From an uncultured Prevotellaceae bacterium (GTDB taxonomy: Bacteria; Bacteroidota; Bacteroidia; Bacteroidales; Bacteroidaceae), in the NCBI GenBank assembly GCA_902779455.1, contig CACZBS010000008.1, positions 55,174 through 119,173 of the forward strand: DNA of 64,000 bases, given 5' to 3'. Shown here in pieces: positions 56,928 through 64,000 of this stretch. Below the pieces are notes generated by a model. It was not told the origin of the DNA. It worked only from the letters and a program-made list of their open reading frames with translations, and searched no databases. Position numbers and translations under genes: made by a program. The number at the start of each line of letters is the position of its first letter. The stretch's first letter is position 1.

Positions 56928-58612
56928 CTGACAGCCACATCAAGAAAATACTGCTCTTAGGCAGCGGCGCACTCAAAATAGGACAGGCCGGCGAGTTCGA
57001 CTACAGCGGTGCCCAAGCCCTGAAAGCTCTCAAGGAGGAAGGCATCCGGACGGTGCTCATCAATCCCAATATCGCCACGGTGCAGACATCGAAGGGCATA
57101 GCCGACAAGGTCTACTTCCAGCCCGTAGAGCCCTCCTTCGTCGAGCGTATCATCCAGAAGGAACGCCCCGACGGCATCCTCCTCTCGTTTGGCGGACAGA
57201 CGGCGCTCAACTGCGGCGTCAGGCTCCACCGTGACGGCGTGCTCAGCCGATATGGCGTCCGCGTGCTGGGCACACCCGTCGAGACCATCATTGACACCGA
57301 AGACCGCGACCGCTTCGTCCGGCGACTCGACGAGATTGGCGTAAAGACTATCCGCAGCCAGGCCTGCTCTGACGTCGACGAGGTGCGACGAGCGGCCCGC
57401 CATCTGGGCTTCCCCGTCATCCTGCGCGCTGCCTACGCCCTGGGCGGGCTCGGCTCAGGCTTCTGCTCGGACGAGGCGGAGCTGACGAGTCAGGCCGAGG
57501 AAGCCTTTTCCTTTTCCAGTCAGGTGCTCGTCGAGCGCAGCTTGAAGGGCTGGAAGGAGATTGAATATGAGGTGGTGCGCGACTGTCACGACAACTGCAT
57601 CACTGTCTGCAACATGGAGAACGTCGACCCGCTGGGCATCCACACGGGCGAATCGATCGTAGTGGCCCCGTCGCAGACGCTCACCAACAGCGAATACCAC
57701 AAGCTGCGCGCACTGGCCATCCGCATCGTCCGCCATCTGGGCATCGTCGGCGAATGCAACGTGCAATATGCCCTCGACCCCGAATCAGAGGACTATCGCG
57801 TCATCGAGGTCAACGCGCGCCTGAGCCGCTCGTCGGCCCTGGCCTCAAAGGCGACGGGCTATCCACTGGCCTTCGTGGCCGCCAAGCTCGCCTTGGGCTA
57901 TGGGCTTTATGAGCTGAAGAACTCGGTCACGCAGACCACGTCGGCCTTCTTCGAACCCGCACTGGACTACGTCGTGTGCAAACTGCCACGGTGGGATCTC
58001 ACGAAGTTCCGGGGCGTCAGCCGTCAGCTCGGCTCGTCGATGAAGAGCGTTGGCGAGGTGATGGCCATCGGGCGTACCTTCGAGGAGGCACTGCAGAAGG
58101 GACTCCGCATGATTGGTCAGGGCATGCACGGGTTCGTGGGAAACCGCCATACGGTCTTTCACTTTGAAGACTTGGAGAACGCCACCGACAGCCGCATCTT
58201 CGACGTCGCCGAGGCCCTGCAGAGAGGCTACAGCGTGGAGCAGATCCACCGCCTGACTCACATCGACCGCTGGTTTCTCAGCAAGATGAGCCACATCGTC
58301 AGCATCGACCGCCGACTTCATGAATACCGTCTGCTGGGGCAACTCGTCAGCGCTATGGAGCCCTCCGAACTGCTCGAGCTGATCGAGGAGCCAGCATTCA
58401 GCCAGCTGCTCGGCGAGGCCAAGCGCTACGGTTTCTCCGACTTCCAGATTGCCCGGGCCGTCGGCCTGGAGGACAGCATGACGATGGAGGCTGCAGGGCT
58501 GACGGTGCGGCAGTGGCGCGAGGAGCTTGACATCAGGCCCATCGTGCGACAGATTGACACGCTCGCCGCCGAATATCCCGCACAGACCAACTACCTCTAC
58601 CTGACTTATTGA
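56924..58612 (+). CDS. carB: carbamoyl-phosphate synthase large subunit, first half only
   Basis: Full CarB has about 1070 residues: two homologous ATP-grasp halves and a C-terminal allosteric domain. This one has 562 residues and ends TNYLYLTY, exactly where relatives begin the second half. Present are the N-terminal ATP-grasp domain that makes carboxyphosphate ([44 protein letters not shown]) and the helical oligomerisation domain. The domain that phosphorylates carbamate and the regulatory domain are absent. A terminator-like hairpin and the pepP promoter follow within 70 nt. Either the missing half is encoded elsewhere or the gene is a remnant. Confidence 0.85.
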   Translation: MTDSHIKKILLLGSGALKIGQAGEFDYSGAQALKALKEEGIRTVLINPNIATVQTSKGIADKVYFQPVEPSFVERIIQKERPDGILLSFGGQTALNCGVRLHRDGVLSRYGVRVLGTPVETIIDTEDRDRFVRRLDEIGVKTIRSQACSDVDEVRRAARHLGFPVILRAAYALGGLGSGFCSDEAELTSQAEEAFSFSSQVLVERSLKGWKEIEYEVVRDCHDNCITVCNMENVDPLGIHTGESIVVAPSQTLTNSEYHKLRALAIRIVRHLGIVGECNVQYALDPESEDYRVIEVNARLSRSSALASKATGYPLAFVAAKLALGYGLYELKNSVTQTTSAFFEPALDYVVCKLPRWDLTKFRGVSRQLGSSMKSVGEVMAIGRTFEEALQKGLRMIGQGMHGFVGNRHTVFHFEDLENATDSRIFDVAEALQRGYSVEQIHRLTHIDRWFLSKMSHIVSIDRRLHEYRLLGQLVSAMEPSELLELIEEPAFSQLLGEAKRYGFSDFQIARAVGLEDSMTMEAAGLTVRQWREELDIRPIVRQIDTLAAEYPAQTNYLYLTY

Positions 58613-58618
58613 CGGCCA

Positions 58619-58650
58619 AGCCAGCCTTGGCTGGCAAATTTATCGTCTTT
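58619..58650 (+). terminator. terminator-like hairpin after carB
   Basis: AGCCAGC and GCTGGC form a compact stem around CTTG, then AAATTTATCGTCTTTTG. Confidence 0.5.
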
Positions 58651-58676
58651 TGTTTGGGCGTTTTGAGAATAATGCG

Positions 58677-58684
58677 TATCTTTG
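58677..58684 (+). promoter_or_regulatory. promoter for aminopeptidase P
   Basis: TTTG at 58653-58656, 20 nt, then TATCTTTG: a full match to the Bacteroidota -33/-7 arrangement. Confidence 0.7.
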
Positions 58685-58708
58685 CAGAAAATTTTTATCA
58701 TTTATACT

Positions 58709-60109
58709 ATGTTTAGCAAAGACACGTATATCGAACGCAGACAAGAATTGAAGCGGCTGGTGGGCCAGGGGCTCATCGTGCTCTTCGGCAACAACGACGC
58801 GCCGGCGAACTATCCGGCCAACTGCTACGCCCCGATGCGGCAGGACTCGTCGTTCCTCTACTTCTTCGGACAACACCGCGACGGCCTCGTCGGCATCATC
58901 GACGTCGACAACGACGAGGAGTGGCTCCTCGGCGACGACATCGACGTGGAGGACATCGTCTGGATGGGCTACACGCCCTCCGTCAGCGACCTCGCCGCCG
59001 AGGTGGGCATCGCCCGCACCGCCCCGATGGCCCGTCTCAGCGCGGTCTGTCACGATGCCATCGCGACCCACCGCCCCATCCACTACCTGCCGCCCTACCG
59101 CCACGACACGAAGATCCAGATCATGGACCTCCTAGGCATACACCCTTCAGAGCAGAAGGCGAAGGCCTCGCTACCCCTGATCCGCGCCGTCGTCAAGATG
59201 CGCTCGACGAAGACGGCCGAGGAGATCGCCGCCATCGACCGCGCCTGCGACGTGGGCTACATGATGCACACGACGGCCCAGCGCCTCATCCGCCCCGGCG
59301 TCACGGAGCGATATGTCGGCGGACAGGTCGACGGCATCGCACGCTCGATGGCGCAGGGCGTCTCCTTCGCCACCATCTTCTCGCAGCATGGCGAGATCAT
59401 GCACGGCATCCCCAGCGGCGCGCAGCTCGAGGCCGGACGGCTGGCCCTCTGCGACGCGGGCTGCGAGCTCGACGACTACTGCTCTGACCACACGCGCACG
59501 ATGCCCGTCACAGGCAGCTTCACGCAGCGCCAGCTGGAGATCTACAGCATCGTCGAGCAGTGCCATGACTACGTGCTCCAGGTAGCACGTCCGGGCGTCA
59601 AGTACGCCGACGTCCACTTCGCCGTCTGCCGCATGATGGTCGACCGCCTAAAAGAGCTCGGACTGATGCGGGGCGACACAGACGAGGCCGTCCGCCAGGG
59701 CGCCCACGCCATGTTCCTGCCCCACGGGCTGGGCCACATGATGGGCATGGACGTCCACGACATGGAGGGCCTCGGACAGATCTATGTAGGCTTCGACGAC
59801 GAGACGCGACCCAACCTTGAGCAGTTCGGCACCAACTGTCTGCGCATGGGCCGCCGGCTGGAGGAGGGCTTCGTCGTCACCGATGAGCCCGGCATCTACT
59901 TCATACCCCACCTCATCGACCTCTGGCGCGCCGAGGGCCACTGCGCCGAGTTCCTCAACTTCGACCTGCTCGACACTTACAAGGACTTCGGCGGCATACG
60001 CATCGAGGACGACGTGCTCATCACGGCCGACGGTTGCCGGTTCCTCGGCACCAAGCGCATCCCCTACCACCCCGAGGAGCTGGAGGAATTCATGAGTAGC
60101 AATCAGTAA
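58709..60109 (+). CDS. pepP: Xaa-Pro aminopeptidase (M24B)
   Basis: It removes N-terminal residues preceding proline. It has 466 residues. The N-terminal domain (residues 1-170) is the creatinase-like fold. The pita-bread domain carries the metal ligands Asp in LCDAGCELDDYCSDHTR (two), His in HGLGHMMGMDVHD, Glu in VTDEPGIYF and Glu in IRIEDDVLI. It has no signal peptide, so it is cytoplasmic. I use ATG 58709; the TTG upstream lies inside the promoter. A dispersed repeat follows the stop. Confidence 0.94.
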   Translation: MFSKDTYIERRQELKRLVGQGLIVLFGNNDAPANYPANCYAPMRQDSSFLYFFGQHRDGLVGIIDVDNDEEWLLGDDIDVEDIVWMGYTPSVSDLAAEVGIARTAPMARLSAVCHDAIATHRPIHYLPPYRHDTKIQIMDLLGIHPSEQKAKASLPLIRAVVKMRSTKTAEEIAAIDRACDVGYMMHTTAQRLIRPGVTERYVGGQVDGIARSMAQGVSFATIFSQHGEIMHGIPSGAQLEAGRLALCDAGCELDDYCSDHTRTMPVTGSFTQRQLEIYSIVEQCHDYVLQVARPGVKYADVHFAVCRMMVDRLKELGLMRGDTDEAVRQGAHAMFLPHGLGHMMGMDVHDMEGLGQIYVGFDDETRPNLEQFGTNCLRMGRRLEEGFVVTDEPGIYFIPHLIDLWRAEGHCAEFLNFDLLDTYKDFGGIRIEDDVLITADGCRFLGTKRIPYHPEELEEFMSSNQ

Positions 60110-60110
60110 C

Positions 60111-60250
60111 TCAACTTTCGCAAGCATGCGAAAGCCTTGATTTTTAGTCGCCTACGGCGAGAAATCCTTCAAATCTGAACAAATCAAACAAATCTGCTTT
60201 GGAAGGAAGTGACACTCATTATCAGATAATTAGTACAAGCGAAACTTGAA
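60111..60250. repeat. dispersed repeat, copy 1 (TCAACTTTCGC ends)
   Basis: It starts TCAACTTTCGCAAGCATGCG and ends GTACAAGCGAAACTTGAA. The right ~75 nt (from about 60176) recur inverted at 63897-64000 with few changes. A CGCCTACGGCG hairpin sits inside. It lies between pepP and the C1 peptidase gene. Confidence 0.8.
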
Positions 60251-60268
60251 CATAATAACCAAACGCAA

Positions 60269-61468
60269 ATGAAAAAAATTCTTTCCATCGCCATGCTGGC
60301 CCTCGTCGCCACAGGCGCACAGGCCCAGGAGGCCGAGAAGAAGGCTGACAACAAGCCCGTATTCACCACCGTCAAGGAGAACCCCATCACCTCGATGAAA
60401 GACCAGAACCGCTCGGGCACCTGCTGGGACTACTCCACCATCTCGTTCTTCGAGGCCGAGATCCTCAAGGCTACGGGCAAGACCTACGACCTCTGCGAGT
60501 CGTTCGTGGCCAACAAGACCTACATGGACCGCGCCATCCAGGTCGTCCGCTACCACGGCGACTGCCAGTTTGCACAAGGCGGCTCGGCCGAGGACGTGCT
60601 CGCCACGATGAAGCAGTACGGCATCTGCCCAGAGGACGCCATGCCCTTCCCCGGCTCGCTCTACGGCGACTCGCTGAACAACTTCAATGAGTTCTTCGGA
60701 CAGCTGGAGCCCTACGTCGCTGCCATCGCCAAGAGCACGGCCAAGAAAATCTCTAACCAGTGGAAGGTGGGCCTGCAGGGCATCCTCGACGCCTACCTCG
60801 GACAGTGCCCCGAGAAGTTCACCTATGAGGGCAAGGAGTACACCCCGAAGTCGTTCGTCCAGTCGCTCGGCATCAACCTCGACGACTACGTCTCCATCAC
60901 CAGCTACACCCACCACCCCTTCTACACCGGCTTCGCCGTCGAGGTGCAGGACAACTGGCGCTTCCCCCACTCCCTCAACCTGCCGCTCGACGAGATGATG
61001 CGCATCATCGACAACGCCGTCATGCAGGGCTACACCGTGGCATGGGGCGGCGACGTCTCTGAGGACGGCTTCACCCGTCAGGGCCTGGCCTATGCCATCG
61101 ACACGAAGAAGACCGAGAGCCTCGCCGGCAGCGACATGGCCCGCTGGCTCAAGATGACGGCCGCCAAGAAGAAGAACATCATCGACTCGCTCGGCTGCAC
61201 CGTGCCCGAGGTGAAGGTCACCCAGGAGCGCCGTCAGGAGCGCTTCGACAACTGGGAGCTCACCGACGACCACGGCATGCTCATCTTCGGCATCGCCAAG
61301 GACCAGAACGGCAAGGAATACTACATGGTGAAGAACTCGTGGGGCGAGACGGGCGACTACAAGGGCGTCTGGTACATGACCAAGACGTTCATCGCCGACA
61401 ACACGATGGACTTCCTCATCAACAAGAACGCCATCCCCAAGGATATCCGCAAGAAGCTCGGAATCTAA
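60269..61468 (+). CDS. secreted C1-family cysteine peptidase (PepC/bleomycin hydrolase-like)
   Basis: A signal peptide (MKKILSIAMLALVATGAQAQ) precedes a papain-like catalytic domain. The nucleophile Cys lies in NRSGTCWDYST (about residue 51), the His in DDHGMLIFG and the Asn in MVKNSWGE. The layout and 399-residue length match the exported Bacteroidetes relatives of aminopeptidase C. It probably trims peptides in the periplasm. The gene lies between a dispersed repeat upstream and a GAAAAGTG palindrome directly downstream. Confidence 0.9.
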   Translation: MKKILSIAMLALVATGAQAQEAEKKADNKPVFTTVKENPITSMKDQNRSGTCWDYSTISFFEAEILKATGKTYDLCESFVANKTYMDRAIQVVRYHGDCQFAQGGSAEDVLATMKQYGICPEDAMPFPGSLYGDSLNNFNEFFGQLEPYVAAIAKSTAKKISNQWKVGLQGILDAYLGQCPEKFTYEGKEYTPKSFVQSLGINLDDYVSITSYTHHPFYTGFAVEVQDNWRFPHSLNLPLDEMMRIIDNAVMQGYTVAWGGDVSEDGFTRQGLAYAIDTKKTESLAGSDMARWLKMTAAKKKNIIDSLGCTVPEVKVTQERRQERFDNWELTDDHGMLIFGIAKDQNGKEYYMVKNSWGETGDYKGVWYMTKTFIADNTMDFLINKNAIPKDIRKKLGI

Positions 61469-61471
61469 GAA

Positions 61472-61564
61472 GGGAAAAGTGAAGAGTGAAAAGTGAAAAA
61501 TTTGCTGCCGCCCGAGTTATTTCGGCGGCAGCAAATTTTTCACTTTTCGTTTTTCACTTTTCCC
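61472..61564. repeat. GAAAAGTG palindromic repeat, intergenic copy
   Basis: The left arm from GGGAAAAGTGAAGAGTG to TTGCTGCCGCC is followed by CGAGTTATTTC and the inverse arm ending CACTTTTCCC. It starts 4 nt after the C1 peptidase stop. It is the same family as the one in pyrG. Confidence 0.85.
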
Positions 61565-61593
61565 TCTTTTCCTCTTTCCCCTCTTAAATCTTT

Positions 61594-61945
61594 CTACTTC
61601 ACCAAGAACTTCCTCCCTTCATGAATATAGATACCCTTCTGGCTGCACCTCGCCCACCACGCTCAGCGGGTCGCCGTCGAACTCCACGACAGTGTTTTCC
61701 GGCACGTAGTACCATCCGCCCGTCGCGTTGTCAGCCCGCATCGTCGGATTGTCGTTCTTTGGCCACGAGGCGATGCTTTCGACCTGGTGCTGCTTGGTCA
61801 GTCTTTGTGCTTTCTTATTCGTTTCGTCCCAGTAGCGGTCGATATACTCTGCGAGGGGTCCTTGGGCCAGTGCGCCTTGCGCCATGCAGGTCATGATGGC
61901 AATCAGTCCTGCTGTCAGCCATGATTGATGTCTTCGAATTGTCAT
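61594..61945 (-). pseudogene. small secreted protein with a frameshifted C-terminal motif
   Basis: The frame from ATG 61945 encodes a signal peptide (LIAIMTCMAQGALAQ) and a ~85-residue polar domain I do not recognise; as read it stops at 61619 after EVQPEGYLYS. Ignoring one base (the A at 61633 of the plus strand) restores QPEGIYIHEGRKFLVK and a stop at 61594. That is the conserved tail seen on secreted proteins of this group, as on the PL11 lyase. So this is a small exported protein gene with a one-base frameshift, real or from sequencing. Confidence 0.6.
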
Positions 61946-62108
61946 AATCTTGTAGATAGTTTTATATTGTACAGATATACAGAATATTTTTCATAATCAA
62001 CGACTTACCTGCATTTTATTCCGTCGCTCGGCCGCCTTTTCTTGATTTACATCAATTCAAGAAACGCATTGGGCGAACGTCGCCATGTCAGATAAGGGCA
62101 CGAAAGAA

Positions 62109-62195
62109 CTGTCGCCACGTCGTGACGGCATGCCGTCACGACGTGATTTCATGCCGTCACGTCGTGACGTCATGGCGTCACGACGTGTCGCAAGT
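62109..62195. repeat. GTCACGACGTGA palindrome array
   Basis: 62116-62145 is a perfect 30-bp palindrome (arm CACGTCGTGACGGCA). Two more partial palindromes of the same core follow. The core resembles that of the large palindrome at 22475-22577. Confidence 0.75.
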
Positions 62196-62299
62196 TTATT
62201 GTCGTCCCAAGGGAAGGCCCTTGTCGGCAGGTGCATGCTTTTCTTCCTAATTAATTATAAATTTGCAGGCAAAGCGTCTCGTTTCTGCCCGATTATTTG

Positions 62300-62307
62300 T
62301 AACTTTG
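62300..62307 (+). promoter_or_regulatory. TAnnTTTG -7 box for the flavin reductase gene
   Basis: TAACTTTG, 25 nt before the ATG. Confidence 0.6.
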
Positions 62308-62332
62308 CCTATTCTTTTAATAAATATGGATT

Positions 62333-62920
62333 ATGAAAAGTTTTGGATCAAAGCCGTGGATTCTTCCACAACCCGTACTCATCATCGGTACGTATGACAA
62401 AGATGGCAAGCCCAACGCCATGAACGCCGCCTGGGGCGGACAGTGGGACATGCATGAGATCATCATCTCGCTGAGCTCGCATCAGACGACGGACAACCTG
62501 GCCGCGAACCCAGAGTTCACCGTCACCTTCGCCACTGCCGAGACGCTGGTGGCAGCCGACTTTGTGGGCATCGTCAGCGGCAGGAACACGCCTGACAAGA
62601 TGCAGAAGACGGGCTGGACCATCGAGAAGGCCCCCAACGTGAACGCCCCCGTGTTCCGTGAGTTCCCGATGACGCTTGAGTGCCGGATGAAGCAGAAGAT
62701 CGACGAGTCAGAGACCGGCTATTACCTCATCGGCGAGATCGTCAACATCCTCTGCGACGAGCGGTATCTGGGCGAGGACGGCAACCCCGACGTGGCGTCT
62801 ATGGGCCTGATCACCTACGACCCCGTCCACCACACCTATATCCGTCTGGGAACGACCGTAGGCAAGGCCTTCTCCGACGGCCGTCAGCTACAAAAGGGAA
62901 AAGTGAAGAGTGAAGAGTGA
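62333..62920 (+). CDS. flavin reductase-like FMN-binding protein
   Basis: It has the FMN-binding split-barrel fold of flavoredoxins: PQPVLIIGTYDKDGKPNAMN, then the helix and strands around DMHEIIISLSSHQTTDNLAA, and FPMTLECRMKQ near residue 115. It has 195 residues and no signal peptide. Its last residues (KGKVKSEE) and stop codon are encoded by the GAAAAGTG repeat starting at 62896, so the natural tail has been replaced or extended by repeat DNA. The exact electron partner is unknown. Confidence 0.85.
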   Translation: MKSFGSKPWILPQPVLIIGTYDKDGKPNAMNAAWGGQWDMHEIIISLSSHQTTDNLAANPEFTVTFATAETLVAADFVGIVSGRNTPDKMQKTGWTIEKAPNVNAPVFREFPMTLECRMKQKIDESETGYYLIGEIVNILCDERYLGEDGNPDVASMGLITYDPVHHTYIRLGTTVGKAFSDGRQLQKGKVKSEE

Positions 62921-62953
62921 AAAGTGAAAAGTGAAGAGTGAAGAGTGAAAAAG
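62896..62953 (+). repeat. GAAGAGTG tandem array bridging two genes
   Basis: About seven units of GAAGAGTG/AAAAGTG. The stop of the flavin reductase gene (62918) lies inside it, and the GTG start of the transporter gene (62945) is part of its last unit. It is a single arm of the palindromic family. Confidence 0.8.
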
Positions 62954-63865
62954 CTTTGCCACTACATATCCCAATACATGGGTCTGCTGGTGCTTGCCGC
63001 CGCCTTGCTGGCCGTGGCCTGCCCCTCCCTGCTGGAGGGCATACGCCCCACGACGATCAACTATCTGCTCGGCGTCGTGATGTTCGGCATGGGGCTGACG
63101 CTCAGCCTGAAGGACTTCAAGGTCGTCTTCAGCCATCCCCGTGACGTGCTGACAGGCTGTCTGGCACAGTTCACCATCATGCCCCTGCTGGCCTACGCCC
63201 TGGCCCGCCTGTTCCGCCTCGACGAGGCCCTGGCCCTGGGCGTCGTGCTGGTGGGCTGCTGCCCTGGCGGCACGGCCTCGAATGTGATCACGTATCTGGC
63301 CAAGGGCGACCTGGCCCTCTCCGTCGGCATGACCGGCGTCTCCACCCTGCTGGCTCCACTGCTGACGCCGCTACTGACCTGGGCCTTGGCCGGCAAGAGC
63401 GTCGACGTCGACGTGGCCAGCATGTTCCTGAGCATCCTCTGGGTAGTGATCGTCCCGATCATAGCGGGATTGCTGGTCAAGCGGCTGTGGCCGCGATTCA
63501 CAGAGCAGGCGACCGACTATCTCCCCGCCTTCTCGTCGTTAGCCATCGCCTTCATCGTCGCTATCATTATCGCAGCCAATGCCGAAAAGCTGCTCACTGG
63601 CGGCCTCGTCATCGTCCTGGTGGTCATGCTACATAATGTCTGCGGGCTGGGCTTGGGCTACGTGATAGGACAGCTGCTGGGGCTGGCATCCCCGAAGAAG
63701 AAAGCCATATCCATCGAGGTCGGGATGCAGAACTCAGGGCTGGCCAGCAGCCTGGCGACGATTCATTTTGCGGCCTATCCGTTGGCCACCGTCCCGGGTG
63801 CCTTGTTCAGCGTCTGGCACAACCTGTCCGGCGCTGCCGTCGCCTGGATATATCGTAAGGACTGA
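62945..63865 (+). CDS. bile acid:sodium symporter (BASS) family transporter
   Basis: This inner-membrane protein of about 306 residues has nine or ten hydrophobic helices. VVMFGMGLTLSLKDFKVVF, the CCPGGTASNVITYLAKGDLA ion-binding stretch and GMQNSGLASSLA are typical of BASS carriers. They use a sodium gradient to import organic anions; the substrate is unknown. The GTG start at 62945 gives MKKLCHYISQYMG, like relatives, and belongs to the repeat array. ATG 62978 is the alternative. It is the last gene in the window. Confidence 0.9.
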   Translation: MKKLCHYISQYMGLLVLAAALLAVACPSLLEGIRPTTINYLLGVVMFGMGLTLSLKDFKVVFSHPRDVLTGCLAQFTIMPLLAYALARLFRLDEALALGVVLVGCCPGGTASNVITYLAKGDLALSVGMTGVSTLLAPLLTPLLTWALAGKSVDVDVASMFLSILWVVIVPIIAGLLVKRLWPRFTEQATDYLPAFSSLAIAFIVAIIIAANAEKLLTGGLVIVLVVMLHNVCGLGLGYVIGQLLGLASPKKKAISIEVGMQNSGLASSLATIHFAAYPLATVPGALFSVWHNLSGAAVAWIYRKD

Positions 63866-63894
63866 TGGTCTGAAACACTTCCCCTATACTATAT

Positions 63895-64000
63895 ATTCAA
63901 CTTTCGCTTGTACTAATTATCTGATAATGAGTGTCACTTCGTGACAGAAATCTAGCAAATCTTTTCAAATCTTCCAAAGCAGATTTGTTTGATTTGTTCA
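63895..64000. repeat. dispersed repeat, copy 2 (inverted, cut by window edge)
   Basis: ATTCAACTTTCGCTTGTACTA at its start and TTTGATTTGTTCA at the window end are the inverse of 60250 back to about 60176. A GTCACTTCGTGAC hairpin lies in the middle. It fills the DNA after the BASS gene. Confidence 0.8.

Larger units (their letters stand above)
61946..62332. other. gap with palindrome array and promoter
   Basis: It holds the GTCACGACGTGA array (62109-62195) and the TAACTTTG box (62300-62307). The rest is AT-rich without a recognisable gene. A plus-strand frame of PSRRD repeats here is only the translation of the palindromes. Confidence 0.5.

Noticed and set aside
58613-58708. Frameshifted second half of carB
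   Set aside because: No CarB-like sequence follows in any frame; pepP starts within 100 nt, so the half is absent, not shifted.
62085-62336. Frame with PSRRD repeats
   Set aside because: It is only the translation of the palindrome array at 62109-62195 and ends within the next gene start.

Overview
The window reads as chromosome of a fairly GC-rich Bacteroidales bacterium, most likely Prevotellaceae (Prevotella sensu lato, gut or rumen type). The evidence is the recurring Bacteroidota promoter -7 box TAnnTTTG upstream of many starts, the scarcity of Shine-Dalgarno sites, and family content: type III glutamine synthetase, a DUF5112/DUF5113 histidine kinase, a DUF4954 acyltransferase-like protein, an HU protein with an added C-terminal domain, long-N-terminus Rho, and secreted enzymes ending in a motif like GIYVVEGKKVMTK. 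No rRNA, tRNA or CRISPR array was found.

Layout. 0-2 kb: start of a secreted protein and class I fumarase. 2.2-6.8 kb: a giant rhamnogalacturonan lyase. 6.9-13 kb: M16 peptidase, DUF4954 protein and HflX in one operon, divergent from an rRNA cytosine methyltransferase. 14.5-17.4 kb: a GH28-GH43 pectin pair. 17.6-22.6 kb: a visibly AT-rich accessory island with a gene remnant, a HARE-HTH-like protein, a membrane protein, a zinc-ribbon membrane protein, a GIY-YIG-like protein, an EVE-like protein and a KilA-N protein. 22.6-24.2 kb: HU-like protein and LysM glucosaminidase. 24.5-30.8 kb: an operon joining KDG kinase and KDPG aldolase to a two-component system. 31-37 kb: rho, ruvC, dapA, trpS and a patatin. 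37-49.5 kb: a nitrogen-assimilation divergon, with gltB-gltD-glnN leftward and glnK-amt-porin-asnB rightward. 49.9-52.1 kb: dapL and dapF. 52.3-58.6 kb: a pyrG-purF-carA-carB operon of glutamine-dependent enzymes with overlapping genes. 58.7-63.9 kb: aminopeptidase P, a C1 peptidase, a small secreted protein, a flavin reductase and a BASS transporter.

How the genes fit together. The lyase, GH28 and GH43 open pectin and rhamnogalacturonan I, and KDG kinase plus KDPG aldolase finish the breakdown of the released uronates. DapA, DapL and DapF belong to the aminotransferase route to meso-diaminopimelate. The nitrogen cluster imports ammonium, senses nitrogen status and stores nitrogen as glutamine, glutamate and asparagine.

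Most unusual content. (1) The DNA is seeded with palindromic repeats whose arms are short tandem units of about 7-9 nt, inverted on the far side. Several lie inside conserved genes in frame (hflX, pyrG, purF, probably rsmF), and others supply a signal peptide, a protein tail or a start codon. (2) gltB carries an apparent 23-nt deletion that breaks the frame. (3) carB stops after its first half. (4) A 58-bp ghost of the glnN start overlaps the 3' end of asnB. (5) The AT-rich island is preceded by a strong branched palindrome that looks like a structured RNA or DNA element.
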